In this document: one piece after another, positions 1 to 7,968 of the stretch
How positions within the stretch are numbered: the first letter of the stretch is position 1
Layout: each line of letters starts with the position of its first letter
Source: Planctomycetaceae bacterium
Lineage (GTDB): Bacteria; Planctomycetota; Planctomycetia; Planctomycetales; Planctomycetaceae
Reading direction: 5' to 3'
Assembly: GCA_020426085.1 (NCBI GenBank)
Contig: JAGQQP010000002.1
Location: 1-30,785, forward strand
DNA: 30,785 nucleotides
Notes under the pieces: model-generated
What the model was told of the DNA's origin: nothing
Seen by the model: the letters and a program-made list of their open reading frames with translations, nothing else
The model's database searches: none
Translations under genes and position numbers: made by a program

Positions 1-517
1 AAATCACGGTTCCCGGCCAGTCAGGGCAGACGACATGATTTTCACTGGTCGCTCCCAGCAGACAGGTTTCCGCCATCAGCACAACGCCATCCAGTCGCTG
101 TTGTGGTTGATGATGGCTCGTGAAATCGAGACAGGCGGAAGCGCTCAATGCGGTCGGCTGTCGAAATGTGAGCACTGTATCTGTATTCAGTCTAAGCGCC
201 GCCTGATCCGTGAGCAAGACACGATCATTGACAGCACGTTGATTACAGAAAACAGGAGCCAGCGCTTCCAGAAAATAATTCTCTCCGGAGCGGATAATTG
301 AGGCATGATGTCGCGACAGGTTCGCCAGTAATGACAGATCAGCCCAGTCAGATGCGAGACCGCCTGTCATTCCCGTTTCCCCCGGGCCTCCGATTCTCAG
401 TGTCTCTGGTAAATAGACCAGGTACGTTCCCACTCCGTCAATCCACAACAGATAGCTCACGCCAGCAGAAGATTTCGCTGGATGATCCTGCCTGGATGAT
501 GAAGTGAAAAAGCCCAA
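1..517 (-). CDS. FHA-domain protein, C-terminus cut by window edge
   Basis: An open frame on the minus strand runs without a stop from a TTG codon to the left edge (172 complete codons). TTG is chosen because AGGAG lies 7 nt upstream and no nearby in-frame ATG exists. The translation carries the phosphothreonine-binding FHA signature: R41-I-G on strand 3, S68-R-H-H-A (the SxxH motif) and an Asn at 92 in the place of the conserved loop Asn. It opens with a hydrophobic YLLWIDGVGTYLVYLPE stretch that I associate with planctomycete FHA proteins. A second related block follows (ALSASACLDF, then DGVVLMAETCLLG), as if a second FHA-like or beta-rich domain begins. Such proteins bind phosphothreonine peptides, often in Ser/Thr kinase signalling. 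The remainder of the protein and its partners are outside the window. The family call is firm; the cellular role is not known. Confidence 0.82.
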   Translation of the reverse strand, partial: MGFFTSSSRQDHPAKSSAGVSYLLWIDGVGTYLVYLPETLRIGGPGETGMTGGLASDWADLSLLANLSRHHASIIRSGENYFLEALAPVFCNQRAVNDRVLLTDQAALRLNTDTVLTFRQPTALSASACLDFTSHHQPQQRLDGVVLMAETCLLGATSENHVVCPDWPGTVI

Positions 518-664
518 GGTAATACTCCTGAATTCAGGAAGAGAGAGGCACGATTAGGAAACGATACACTCAATTTTAACGAATGATTTCAGCAAGTGGT
601 CATTTAGAACGTTAATTTCGGATGGGATCACTCAGATTTTCATCCGCAGACACAACTGGCACGG

Positions 665-701
665 GGCAGGCGGCTCTACTCCAATCCAAGAACCACCTGC
701 C
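665..701 (-). other. Stem-loop downstream of coiled-coil gene
   Basis: GGCAGGCGG at 665-673 and CCACCTGCC at 693-701 form a 9-bp stem when read as minus-strand RNA, with one G-U pair. It lies about 40 nt after the stop codon of the coiled-coil gene. No U-tract follows, so it is at best a weak or factor-assisted transcription end or an RNA-stabilising hairpin. Confidence 0.3.
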
Positions 702-738
702 ACCACTCGCGCCAATGTTGCATATTCACATCTGCGAT

Positions 739-1545
739 TTACTGAACGGCAACTCGATCGCCAGACCGGGTTTTGAAGTATTCATCCATCTGTTTAACGA
801 CATCCCGCTTTTCTTCCACTTTGGTATCGACGGGAATCAGTCCAGTGAATTTTCCTTCTGCATCCAGCATCTTTTCTTTCACATCCAGTTGCTTGTTCAA
901 GTCTTTAATCAGACTCTTGGCTCGCGTCAGCTGGGAATTATCAATCTCCAGGTTACTGACTGTTTCAGCCGCCTGTACCGATTTCAGACGTGCTTCCAGC
1001 TGTTCGATCTGAACTTCCATGTCCATCTTGGCTGACAGCATGTTTTCCAGCTTTTCGCGATTGGCATCCAGAGCCTTCTGGCGAGCCTTCAAAATCTGTT
1101 CGTTACGCTTCAGGGTGTCGGTCGCAACTTTATAACGATCAAAACGCTGTGCCAGATCGCTGCGAATGTCGTCTTTACTGTAAGTCCGACTTGCATACAC
1201 AAACTGAGTCTCGTTTGACTCCAGATCGGATCGCAGTGTGAACATCGCTTCTTTCTGCTGTTTCATGGCGAGTTCTGCTTCATGAATTTCACTCTGCAGC
1301 GTTTCGACATCCACCTGCTGCTCTGCGATCACATGCATGCACCGACGAATGTCGGGCACCAGGTCCTCTACCATCTTACGCGCCCGGTCGACTTCGAAAT
1401 CAACGGGTACTTCCGATTTGACCGCCTGTCGGACCGAACTGCCGGCAGTTTTCACATAACTCAATACATCGCGGCCAAACACGAAGGTCCCCAGCGTGGC
1501 CAGCACTGCAGCACCTATCACAAACTTTTTACACATGAAAATCAT
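739..1545 (-). CDS. Membrane-anchored coiled-coil protein, function unknown
   Basis: The predicted 268-residue protein begins MIFMCKKFVIG, with one hydrophobic segment (about residues 5-24) acting as a signal anchor or signal peptide. A long stretch rich in heptads of Glu, Lys, Gln and Leu (about 60-245) is almost certainly coiled coil. The start at 1545 is preferred because AGGGAG and AGGA lie just upstream. A longer frame begins 66 nt earlier but adds an atypical basic extension before the hydrophobic segment. No catalytic motif is visible. General architecture (one membrane segment plus long coiled coil) recalls envelope-organising or PspA-like proteins, but I see no sequence reason to assign it to PspA. 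It is transcribed toward the FHA gene and separated from it by about 220 bp. The upstream dipeptidase operon is closed off by a terminator, so this gene probably has its own promoter in 1546-1672. Confidence 0.75.
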   Translation of the reverse strand: MIFMCKKFVIGAAVLATLGTFVFGRDVLSYVKTAGSSVRQAVKSEVPVDFEVDRARKMVEDLVPDIRRCMHVIAEQQVDVETLQSEIHEAELAMKQQKEAMFTLRSDLESNETQFVYASRTYSKDDIRSDLAQRFDRYKVATDTLKRNEQILKARQKALDANREKLENMLSAKMDMEVQIEQLEARLKSVQAAETVSNLEIDNSQLTRAKSLIKDLNKQLDVKEKMLDAEGKFTGLIPVDTKVEEKRDVVKQMDEYFKTRSGDRVAVQ

Positions 1546-1672
1546 TGTCCTGACTCCCTCGTACAACAACAAATGTTCGATTCGGAACCGTAGGCCAAAC
1601 CGATCGGCCACGTCACAGGGAGTTATTCGCCGCTCACATCAGGTTCTTGAAAGATTTTCAAAAAGATTGGTC

Positions 1673-1721
1673 GAAAAACAAAAAACGCTGTATCTCATTG
1701 ATAAACAACGGGATACAGCGT
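1673..1721 (-). terminator. Intrinsic terminator of the dipeptidase operon
   Basis: On the minus strand a perfect 10-bp stem (ACGCTGTATC, bases 1721-1712, with GATACAGCGT, bases 1694-1685) encloses a 17-nt loop and is followed directly by TTTTTGTTTTT (1684-1674). It begins 28 nt after the dipeptidase stop codon. Position, stem and T-tract all fit a rho-independent terminator. Confidence 0.85.
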
Positions 1722-1748
1722 CCAATATTCGCTCAGGCTGAAGCAGTT

Positions 1749-2831
1749 TCAGGCCTGCGGCAATGCCTTCAGGAAGAAATCGACAAAGTTCTGTGACATG
1801 ATCCCTTTGATGTCTTCAGGGCTGTAACCCCGTTTTTCCAGAATGCCGGCGTACATCTCCAGATCGGCGATCGTGTCCAGATCGTGAGGAGTCTGCTCTT
1901 TTCCGAAACCGCCGTCCAGGTCCGTCCCCAGACCACAATGCTTTGCATTGCCTGCCAGCTGGCAGATGTGATCGGTGTGATTTGCAATATCTTCGACGGA
2001 AGTCGTCTTGGGATCGGAAACGCCAATCGTCCAGCCCGGTTTGATCATCCAGTTATCAAAGGCACATCCAATCACGGCTCCTCGTTCGATCAACGCTTTG
2101 ATCTGCTCGTCTGTCAGCTGGCGGTCCGCATTCACCAGAGACCGGCAGTTGTGATGGCTGGCGAGAACCGGACCTTCATAGATTTCGAGCGATTCCCAGA
2201 ATGATTGATCGGCAAGGTGCGTCACGTCAAGCAGCATCCCTACGCGATCCATCTCTTTTAGTAATGCGGGCCCCTGCTCTTTGAGTCCCCCTTCACTACC
2301 TGTTCCAAAACAGTAGGGACCGGGGCCGTAATGCGCGGGTCCTAAAATTCGCAGGCCGGCATCAAACCAGTCCCCGATCTGCTCGGGAGACAGAATGGGA
2401 GGTGCCCCTTCCATACTGAGAATGAAACCAATCGGAATCGTACTTCCTTCTTCACGGGCAACTGCTTCATTGGCTTCCCATTCGGCTACATGGCTGGCCA
2501 GTGTCTTACTGTCGGGGATCTCCCTTAAAACGCCTTTTGCCACCATCGCCCGGTAATAAGCCAGTTGCCCCATGGCCACACCGTAGGCGGCTTCTCTCGA
2601 TTGATAATGCGTCAATGCCGCATCTTTGCGATGCAGTCGTGGCAGCAGCGTGGAAATCGTCATGCCCACGCCCCCTTTACGCAGGGCATGCCAGGAGACG
2701 GTCGCTTCGCCGGGGATAATGTTTTCAAACTGCCGTTCGAACTTGCGAATGTCGCTGACGGGTAATTCCAGGTCCCGGTTCCATTCACAGGCATTCCAGG
2801 CCATATCAAGGTGTGCGTCAAAAATCAGCAT
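1749..2831 (-). CDS. Membrane dipeptidase family protein (peptidase M19)
   Basis: A 360-residue zinc-dependent dipeptidase of the renal dipeptidase family, cleaving dipeptides, possibly including D-residue or dehydro forms. The N-terminal metal motif H7-x-D9 (FDAHLDMAWNA), the bridging Glu in SMEGAPPI (about residue 140), the His in LLDVTHLADQSF and the His pair in LASHHNCRSL are all present, followed by GLGTDLDGGFG near the C-terminus. Length is typical of the family. There is no signal peptide, so the product is probably cytoplasmic. It is the last gene of the minus-strand operon, 71 nt after the DUF423 gene, and is followed by a clear terminator. A weak GAG about 8 nt upstream precedes the ATG. 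Confidence 0.92.
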   Translation of the reverse strand: MLIFDAHLDMAWNACEWNRDLELPVSDIRKFERQFENIIPGEATVSWHALRKGGVGMTISTLLPRLHRKDAALTHYQSREAAYGVAMGQLAYYRAMVAKGVLREIPDSKTLASHVAEWEANEAVAREEGSTIPIGFILSMEGAPPILSPEQIGDWFDAGLRILGPAHYGPGPYCFGTGSEGGLKEQGPALLKEMDRVGMLLDVTHLADQSFWESLEIYEGPVLASHHNCRSLVNADRQLTDEQIKALIERGAVIGCAFDNWMIKPGWTIGVSDPKTTSVEDIANHTDHICQLAGNAKHCGLGTDLDGGFGKEQTPHDLDTIADLEMYAGILEKRGYSPEDIKGIMSQNFVDFFLKALPQA

Positions 2832-2902
2832 AAGATTCTCAATTCTAATAACAGGTGGGAATGATCCTGGTCGATCATTTCAAATCATGATGGTCCTGTA
2901 AA

Positions 2903-3391
2903 TCAGGCATCAGTCGAGGCAGGAGTTTCAGGACCAGTTACTACAGTTGAATTTCCACTACAGGAACAGATTCCCGCAGCAAAGGAAAACCAGCCTACAA
3001 TAAGCAGCGTCCCTCCAATCGGCGCAATGGCTCCCCAGAAAGTCTGACCACTGAGCGTCAAAACGTAAAGACTTCCGGAGAAAAAAATGATCCCCAGCAG
3101 AAAACACCAGCCGGCAAGATTCAACAGTTTTTTCTTCTGGGAAGTCAGCCCGGCAAATCCGACCAGCAGCAAGGCAATAGAATGATACATCTGGTACTGC
3201 GCGCCGGTTTTGAAATCGTTCAGATATTTCTGAGCTGCAGGAACTTCCACGCCGGTCACCGTTTTCACCTGACCGTCATATTTTTCAGCAAAATAGCCAT
3301 CGATGCCATGAGCGGCAAAGGCCCCTAAGATGACGGCCAGTCCACCCAGGGCTGCACCAATGGTCGACCAGTTAATTGAACAACACGACAT
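2903..3391 (-). CDS. DUF423 family membrane protein (TMEM256/YgdD-like)
   Basis: A protein of about 162 residues with four predicted membrane helices. It matches DUF423 through GAALGGLAVILGAFAAHG at the N-terminus, the QYQMYHSIALL segment and the closing small-residue helices (GAIAPIGGTLLIVGW). The loop between the first two helices is longer than in E. coli YgdD. The family is widespread and has no established biochemical function. The start at 3391 is chosen over an ATG six bases upstream because GGGGAG lies 8 nt from it but only 2 nt from the other. The termini are Cys-containing (MSCC near the start, CSCS near the end), which is not a usual family trait. It sits between the DJ-1 and dipeptidase genes in the same transcription unit. 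Confidence 0.88.
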   Translation of the reverse strand: MSCCSINWSTIGAALGGLAVILGAFAAHGIDGYFAEKYDGQVKTVTGVEVPAAQKYLNDFKTGAQYQMYHSIALLLVGFAGLTSQKKKLLNLAGWCFLLGIIFFSGSLYVLTLSGQTFWGAIAPIGGTLLIVGWFSFAAGICSCSGNSTVVTGPETPASTDA

Positions 3392-3442
3392 CCGCATCTC
3401 TCCCCGATTTAATGTGACTCCGATACTTCAGTATCACGAATA

Positions 3443-4024
3443 TTATAACTCGATTTTTGTTCCCAACACTTCCAGAAACGCCGCCAGCCACTGCGGATGG
3501 GCCGGCCAGGCAGGCGCGGAAACCAGATTTCCATCCACGTGAACGCCATCAATGGGAGTTTCGACAAAAGTACCGCCGGAGAGAGTCACCTCGGGAGCAC
3601 AGGCCGGGTACGCCGTACAGCTCCTCTCTTTCAACACACCGGCGGCCGCCAGTAACTGCAGACCATGACAGATGGCGGCAATCGGTTTGTTTTCCGTTGC
3701 AAACTGACGTGTGATCTCGAGCACACGTTCATTCAGACGAATGTATTCGGGAGCCCGTCCGCCGGGTATCAGTAAGCCAGTGTACTCGTCTGCATTCACT
3801 TCAGAAAACGTGGCATTCAACGTGAAGTTGTGCCCCCGTTTTTCAGAATAAGTCTGATCCCCTTCGAAGTCGTGAATCGAAGTGCGAATGATTTCGCCCG
3901 CTTTTTTATCGGGACAAACCACATCCACCTGGTATCCCACCATCGTCAATGCCTGGAACGGGACCATGATTTCGTAGTCCTCGACATAATCGCCTGTTAA
4001 AAACAGGATGGATTTTTTTGCCAT
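3443..4024 (-). CDS. DJ-1/PfpI family protein
   Basis: A 193-residue cytoplasmic protein of the glutamine amidotransferase-like DJ-1/PfpI superfamily. The nucleophile elbow AICHG places the catalytic Cys at residue 119 with His 120 next to it, and Glu 15 in GDYVED corresponds to the acidic residue that activates that Cys. [12 protein letters not shown] is the conserved strand-loop before the active site. Members have been described as proteases, deglycases or stress proteins; the exact substrate cannot be read from sequence. A strong GGAG lies 8 nt before the ATG. The gene begins 24 nt after the TauE-type exporter and is followed 51 nt later by the DUF423 gene, which indicates cotranscription. 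Confidence 0.93.
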   Translation of the reverse strand: MAKKSILFLTGDYVEDYEIMVPFQALTMVGYQVDVVCPDKKAGEIIRTSIHDFEGDQTYSEKRGHNFTLNATFSEVNADEYTGLLIPGGRAPEYIRLNERVLEITRQFATENKPIAAICHGLQLLAAAGVLKERSCTAYPACAPEVTLSGGTFVETPIDGVHVDGNLVSAPAWPAHPQWLAAFLEVLGTKIEL

Positions 4025-4048
4025 TATCTCATCTCCTCTGTTGCTGAT

Positions 4049-4927
4049 TTAACCTGCCAGCAGAAACACCAGCCGCGCCCCAATCATAAGTGCCACCGAG
4101 AGTAATAACCAGCCAAACTGCCGTCTCAACTGCAACCCTTTCAGCCGGGCATTCAAATCGGAACCCAGCCGGGCTCCCACGGTCCCTCCTACCAGCAGGG
4201 CAATCACAATCATGATATTAATGTTGCCATGCCAGGCATGGGCAATCGTAGATTGAAACGCCACAATCCAGACGATCACCAGACTGCAGGTGATCGCGCG
4301 GTGGGTGGAAATTCCCAGACCGAAAATCAGTACAGGAAACAACAGGATGCCCCCACTGATTCCCAGTAATCCGGAAACCAGCCCCAATCCCAGTCCAAAC
4401 CAGGCAATCACCGGAATCGACAGGGGTCCCTCGACCAGAGAAGGAAACCGGGCCACAGGCGGAATCTGAAATCGATCCGTAAACAGGGTGCCTTTCAACT
4501 CAGAATCTTCGCGGCGGGCACTCCGCAGGGAGAGTACTCCCAGTCCAGTCAGCATGAGCAGATAAGCCAGCAGTACGACCAGATCCGCGACAATAATGTC
4601 TCTCCCATTAAGTACCACTGATGCAGACGATTTGGCATGTTCCAGAATTCCAGTGCCGGCAATCACGCCTAACAACAGCCCCCCGGTGATCACTAGGGGG
4701 AAAAACAGATCCCGGATAGAGATCTTTCGCGCCAGCAGGGATGTGGTCGCAGGTCCCAGTACCTGACACGCACTGGCGCCGACCGCCAGTTCCATCGGAA
4801 TTCCCAGGACAATATTCAGGATGGGAACCAGTAGAAATCCACCACCGACACCAAACATGCCCGCCAGAAAGCCAATCAGTCCTCCGGCTGTGGAAATCAG
4901 AAAAAAATCGAACCATCCAAAACCCAT
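4049..4927 (-). CDS. TauE/SafE (TSUP) family anion exporter
   Basis: A 292-residue inner-membrane protein with about eight hydrophobic segments. It shows the internal duplication of the TSUP family: GFLAGMFGVGGGFLLVP near the N-terminus and GLVSGLLGISGGILLFP in the second half. Characterised relatives move sulfite, sulfoacetate or other small organosulfur anions; the substrate here is not determined. GAGG lies about 10 nt before the ATG. The preceding small membrane ORF stops 12 nt upstream, and the DJ-1 gene follows 24 nt downstream, so it belongs to a multi-gene operon. A link to sulfate or sulfite handling is plausible in a sulfatase-rich organism but is inference. Confidence 0.92.
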   Translation of the reverse strand: MGFGWFDFFLISTAGGLIGFLAGMFGVGGGFLLVPILNIVLGIPMELAVGASACQVLGPATTSLLARKISIRDLFFPLVITGGLLLGVIAGTGILEHAKSSASVVLNGRDIIVADLVVLLAYLLMLTGLGVLSLRSARREDSELKGTLFTDRFQIPPVARFPSLVEGPLSIPVIAWFGLGLGLVSGLLGISGGILLFPVLIFGLGISTHRAITCSLVIVWIVAFQSTIAHAWHGNINIMIVIALLVGGTVGARLGSDLNARLKGLQLRRQFGWLLLSVALMIGARLVFLLAG

Positions 4928-4939
4928 AACGCCGCTGCC

Positions 4940-5086
4940 TCAGATCTGATAATCAGGGAAAATATAGTCGTCGTCTGAGCTGTCGTTCGAGCGATCCTGC
5001 CATTGATTGAAGATCCAGTTCACAATCACGCCCCATAATACGGGAATGATGATGCAGGCAATGATAAAGAAAATCTTGTCCAGCAT
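4940..5086 (-). CDS. Small single-helix membrane protein (48 residues)
   Basis: A 48-codon frame begins at an ATG preceded by AAGGT 8 nt upstream. The product starts MLDKIFFIIACIIIPVLWG (one membrane helix, about residues 4-24) and ends in a polar acidic tail with a run of Ser, Asn and Asp followed by a Tyr-containing YIFPDYQI end. Its stop lies 12 nt before the exporter ATG, so it would be the first gene of the operon. The hydrophobic-then-acidic layout is unlikely to arise by chance in an untranslated leader. No function is known to me; it may be an accessory subunit for the exporter. Confidence 0.65.
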   Translation of the reverse strand: MLDKIFFIIACIIIPVLWGVIVNWIFNQWQDRSNDSSDDDYIFPDYQI

Positions 5087-5270
5087 GTGGTTGACCTTAA
5101 TGGAGTTCAGATTGGTGTGCTTCGTGTTTAGAGGCTGCAGGCGTCTGCTGTCAAGTGTGAACAGTCGCTTCCCCGGAAATGTCAGTCGATCTTAGTTGTT
5201 TTTTCATACATTTTCTGAGAGCATGTACGTTCGTGAATCACCTCATCCTATCCACAGAGGTCCTGCCAAT
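5087..5270. other. Divergent intergenic region, exporter operon / dprA
   Basis: About 184 bases separate the leftward small-protein gene from the rightward dprA start. Promoters for both units should lie here, but I could not pick a convincing -35/-10 pair. Two in-frame ATG or TTG codons upstream of the chosen dprA start fall in this stretch. Confidence 0.5.
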
Positions 5271-6401
5271 ATGGGCGAACCAAACCAGGAATCCGATCAG
5301 TCGCTCCTCGAACTGATTCAGTTAAATCTGATTCGGGGTGTCGGCCCGCGGATTCGTCGAACATTACTGGACCAGTTTGGCAGCCCGGTGCAGATTCTAA
5401 ATGCCTCCCGTCAGGAATTACTGAATGTCCCGGGCATCGGCACAAAACTGGCAGACGCCATTATCTATCGCGAGGCAAAATCGACCGCAGAAGACGAACT
5501 TCGCCGCTGTCGAGAAAATGGTTACCAGATTTTATTTGAGGACTTACCAGAGTACCCGTCACTTCTGAGAGAGATGCCCGACCCGCCTTCCTTACTGTAT
5601 TGTAATGGAAACCTGTTGCCGGAAGACGAACTGGCGGTCGCCATCGTTGGTTCGCGGAAATGCACTCACTACGGACTACAGCAGGCAGAAAAGATCGCCG
5701 CTGCACTGGCCCGCGCCGGGATCACCATTGTCAGTGGTCTCGCCCGCGGAATCGACCAGGCTGCCCATACCGGTGCACTCAAAGCAGGGGGACGTACGAT
5801 TGCTGTGATGGCAACCGGGTTGGCACACATTTATCCTCCCGAACATCGGGAACTGGCACAAGCCGTTGCCAGCCAGGGAGCCATTGTCACCGAGTTTCCC
5901 CTGGATCAGGCACCGGTTGCCGGCCTGTTTCCACAACGCAATCGCATTATCAGCGGGTTTTCCATGGGAGTGGTTTTGATCGAAGCCGGTCGCAAAAGTG
6001 GTGCCTTACATACTGCACGACACGCTTATGAACAGGGTCGCGAAGTCTTCGCTGTCCCCGGTCGCATTGATCATCCCGCCAGTGCCGGCTGCCATGATCT
6101 GATTCGTGATGGTGCCATGCTCGTCCGGGATGTCGATGATATTCTCGAAGGTCTGGGCCCGGCAAAGACGCCAGTGATGACCGCGCAGAACCGGGAAGTA
6201 CATACTCCACGCGAACTCTCGCTCAGCGAATTTGAACGCGATGTTCTGAATCTGGTCACGCTGGAACCGCAGCATCTTAATGAAATCGTCCAGTCGAGCG
6301 AACTCGATTCTTCACGGATTCTGTCCACGCTGACGATTCTGGAAATGCGTAAAGTGGTCAAACGCCTGCCGGGAGGCTTCCTGGTTCGGGCAACAGGATG
6401 A
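5271..6401 (+). CDS. dprA: DNA-processing protein DprA
   Basis: DprA binds incoming single-stranded DNA and loads RecA during natural transformation. In the 376-residue form starting at 5271 there is an N-terminal helix-hairpin-helix/SAM-like part (residues 20-65, with RGVGPR and NVPGIGTKLADAI). The extended Rossmann fold follows, with VAIVGSRK (about 123-130), SGLARGID (155-162) and FPQRNRIISG. A C-terminal winged helix (about 310-376) ends the protein. The start chosen has AGAGG 10 nt upstream; in-frame starts at 5223 and 5196 would add residues without domain character. It heads a plus-strand run in which the methyltransferase begins 41 nt after its stop. All family landmarks look intact. 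Confidence 0.95.
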   Translation: MGEPNQESDQSLLELIQLNLIRGVGPRIRRTLLDQFGSPVQILNASRQELLNVPGIGTKLADAIIYREAKSTAEDELRRCRENGYQILFEDLPEYPSLLREMPDPPSLLYCNGNLLPEDELAVAIVGSRKCTHYGLQQAEKIAAALARAGITIVSGLARGIDQAAHTGALKAGGRTIAVMATGLAHIYPPEHRELAQAVASQGAIVTEFPLDQAPVAGLFPQRNRIISGFSMGVVLIEAGRKSGALHTARHAYEQGREVFAVPGRIDHPASAGCHDLIRDGAMLVRDVDDILEGLGPAKTPVMTAQNREVHTPRELSLSEFERDVLNLVTLEPQHLNEIVQSSELDSSRILSTLTILEMRKVVKRLPGGFLVRATG

Positions 6402-6442
6402 CTTCGATTCCCAAGAGCAGTTTTTCTTATTAACATCACAGC

Positions 6443-7120
6443 ATGAATTCTCCATCTGAAGCAAGCGCCGCCGGCCAGGCCGTCTATTCCAAACGTATTT
6501 TATCGATCTATGATCTGTGGGTACTGGGTATTTCCAACTCCCTGATCTGGAAATGTCGCACGAAATCTATATTGAACTGGATGAACCAGAGCCTGACCGC
6601 AAATCACCTGGATGTGGGGGTCGGCACCGGTTACTACCTGGACCACTGCACGTTTCCGGATGCGAACGTCAGACTGGGCCTGCTCGATTTGAATCCGAAC
6701 AGCCTCGCAGCAGCAGCCAGTCGTGCCGGTAGATATGCACCCGAAGTTTTTCAGGCGGATATCCTGCAACCATTGCCCGCTCAGCCACAATGTTTCGATT
6801 CGGTCAGTCTCAACTATCTCATTCATTGTCTGCCCGGCGAACTGGCTTCGAAGTCCATTCTGTTTGACCATCTCAATCCATGGCTGAATCCGGGAGCAAT
6901 GATCGCAGGATCGACCATCCTGGCGGAAGGGGTTCCGCGCAGCCTGGCTGCCCGCAAATTAATGAACTTCTACAATCAGAAAAAGATCTTCTCTAACACA
7001 TCAGACAGTCGGGATGAGTTACAATCTCAGCTCCAGAGTCGCTATACTGACGTGGAATTGAAAGTGACAGGCTGTGTGGCCCTCTTTCGAGCCCGATACG
7101 CTCCTTCTACGACAAAATGA
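6443..7120 (+). CDS. Class I SAM-dependent methyltransferase
   Basis: A 225-residue cytoplasmic methyltransferase. Motif I is DVGVGTG (residues 57-63), followed by the acidic LLDLNP that binds the SAM ribose hydroxyls, an ADIL motif and FDSVSLNYLIHCLPG as motif IV. The N-terminal YSKRILSIYDLWVLGISN part resembles small-molecule or lipid methyltransferases rather than rRNA enzymes, but the substrate is unknown. There is no visible Shine-Dalgarno before the ATG. Its stop overlaps the next start (ATGA at 7117-7120), so it is translationally coupled to the DUF455 gene. This coupling suggests that the two proteins act in one pathway. Confidence 0.88.
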   Translation: MNSPSEASAAGQAVYSKRILSIYDLWVLGISNSLIWKCRTKSILNWMNQSLTANHLDVGVGTGYYLDHCTFPDANVRLGLLDLNPNSLAAAASRAGRYAPEVFQADILQPLPAQPQCFDSVSLNYLIHCLPGELASKSILFDHLNPWLNPGAMIAGSTILAEGVPRSLAARKLMNFYNQKKIFSNTSDSRDELQSQLQSRYTDVELKVTGCVALFRARYAPSTTK

Positions 7121-7950
7121 CCAGCATGGAAATTCGCGAGTTTGCAGAACAGGTACTCCTCAGTGATTCACTGGAAGAGAAACTGAAACCAGCCCCCCCG
7201 ATTTTAACAGATAACAGCCCGGGCGAACCGCTGCGCGTCAAAGAACCGACACGACCAGCCAATCTGCAGTTCGCAGCCCCCCGCACGGCGCCCGCCATGC
7301 CCAAACCAGCCGCTTTGTTCGAACAGGATAAACGGGCGCTCGCCCATCACATTATGGCGAACCATGAACTGCAGGCACTGGAAGTGATGGCTTATGTTCT
7401 CTGCGCCTTTCCCGATGCACCAGCAGAATTCCGCCAGGGCATGTGCGCCATCATGGCTGACGAACAACGTCACACCCACATGCATAAAGAGCGGGCTGCA
7501 GTACTGGGCCTGGAGTTCGGTAGTCTGCCTGTAAACTGTTATATCTGGAAGAAGGCCCTCAGCTACGAAAGTCTGCTCGATTATCTGGCCGGCCTGCCTC
7601 TGACTTTTGAAGGACGCAATCTGGATCATACGGGAGAATTCGAACAGTACTTTCTGGATGCCGGGGATCAGCGGAGTGCGGCTTTGATGAAGGTCGTCTA
7701 TCGCGATGAAATTCAACACGTCGCCTTTGGCCTGTACTGGCTGCGTCAGTTAAAGCCCGACCATCTCTCAGACTGGGATGCCTACGAACAACACCTGCAC
7801 TGGCCCATCCGTGCTGCACTTTCCGTTGGCGATACCTTCAATCGAGAAGCACGCAGAGAAGCCGGTATGACAGATGAATTCATTGATCGGCTCTATCAGG
7901 CTGCTCACGCCGATGAGCCCCCCAATCACAAACCCAAAAAACTCGATTGA
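7117..7950 (+). CDS. DUF455 ferritin-like protein
   Basis: A 277-residue protein with the ferritin-like four-helix layout of DUF455. Candidate di-metal ligands appear as paired motifs: NHELQALE, ADEQRHTHMH and YRDEIQHVAFG. The first 65 residues are Pro-rich and probably extended. Ferritin-like folds of this type include the tRNA hydroxylase MiaE and other di-iron oxygenases, so a hydroxylation or oxidation reaction is reasonable, but the family itself is uncharacterised. The start overlaps the methyltransferase stop by 4 nt. A second in-frame ATG is 9 nt later, and no Shine-Dalgarno is apparent for either. The HAD-like gene begins 18 nt after its stop. Confidence 0.9.
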   Translation: MTSMEIREFAEQVLLSDSLEEKLKPAPPILTDNSPGEPLRVKEPTRPANLQFAAPRTAPAMPKPAALFEQDKRALAHHIMANHELQALEVMAYVLCAFPDAPAEFRQGMCAIMADEQRHTHMHKERAAVLGLEFGSLPVNCYIWKKALSYESLLDYLAGLPLTFEGRNLDHTGEFEQYFLDAGDQRSAALMKVVYRDEIQHVAFGLYWLRQLKPDHLSDWDAYEQHLHWPIRAALSVGDTFNREARREAGMTDEFIDRLYQAAHADEPPNHKPKKLD

Positions 7951-7968
7951 AATCGTGGGGAACCAGTA

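Noticed and set aside
35..507. Two plus-strand frames at the left edge (88 and 69 codons).
   Set aside because: They lie antisense to the FHA-domain frame, which has clear motifs and a ribosome site.
739..1545. Assigning the coiled-coil protein to PspA/IM30.
   Set aside because: It has a hydrophobic N-terminal anchor and lacks recognisable PspA sequence blocks; only the general coiled-coil nature is shared.
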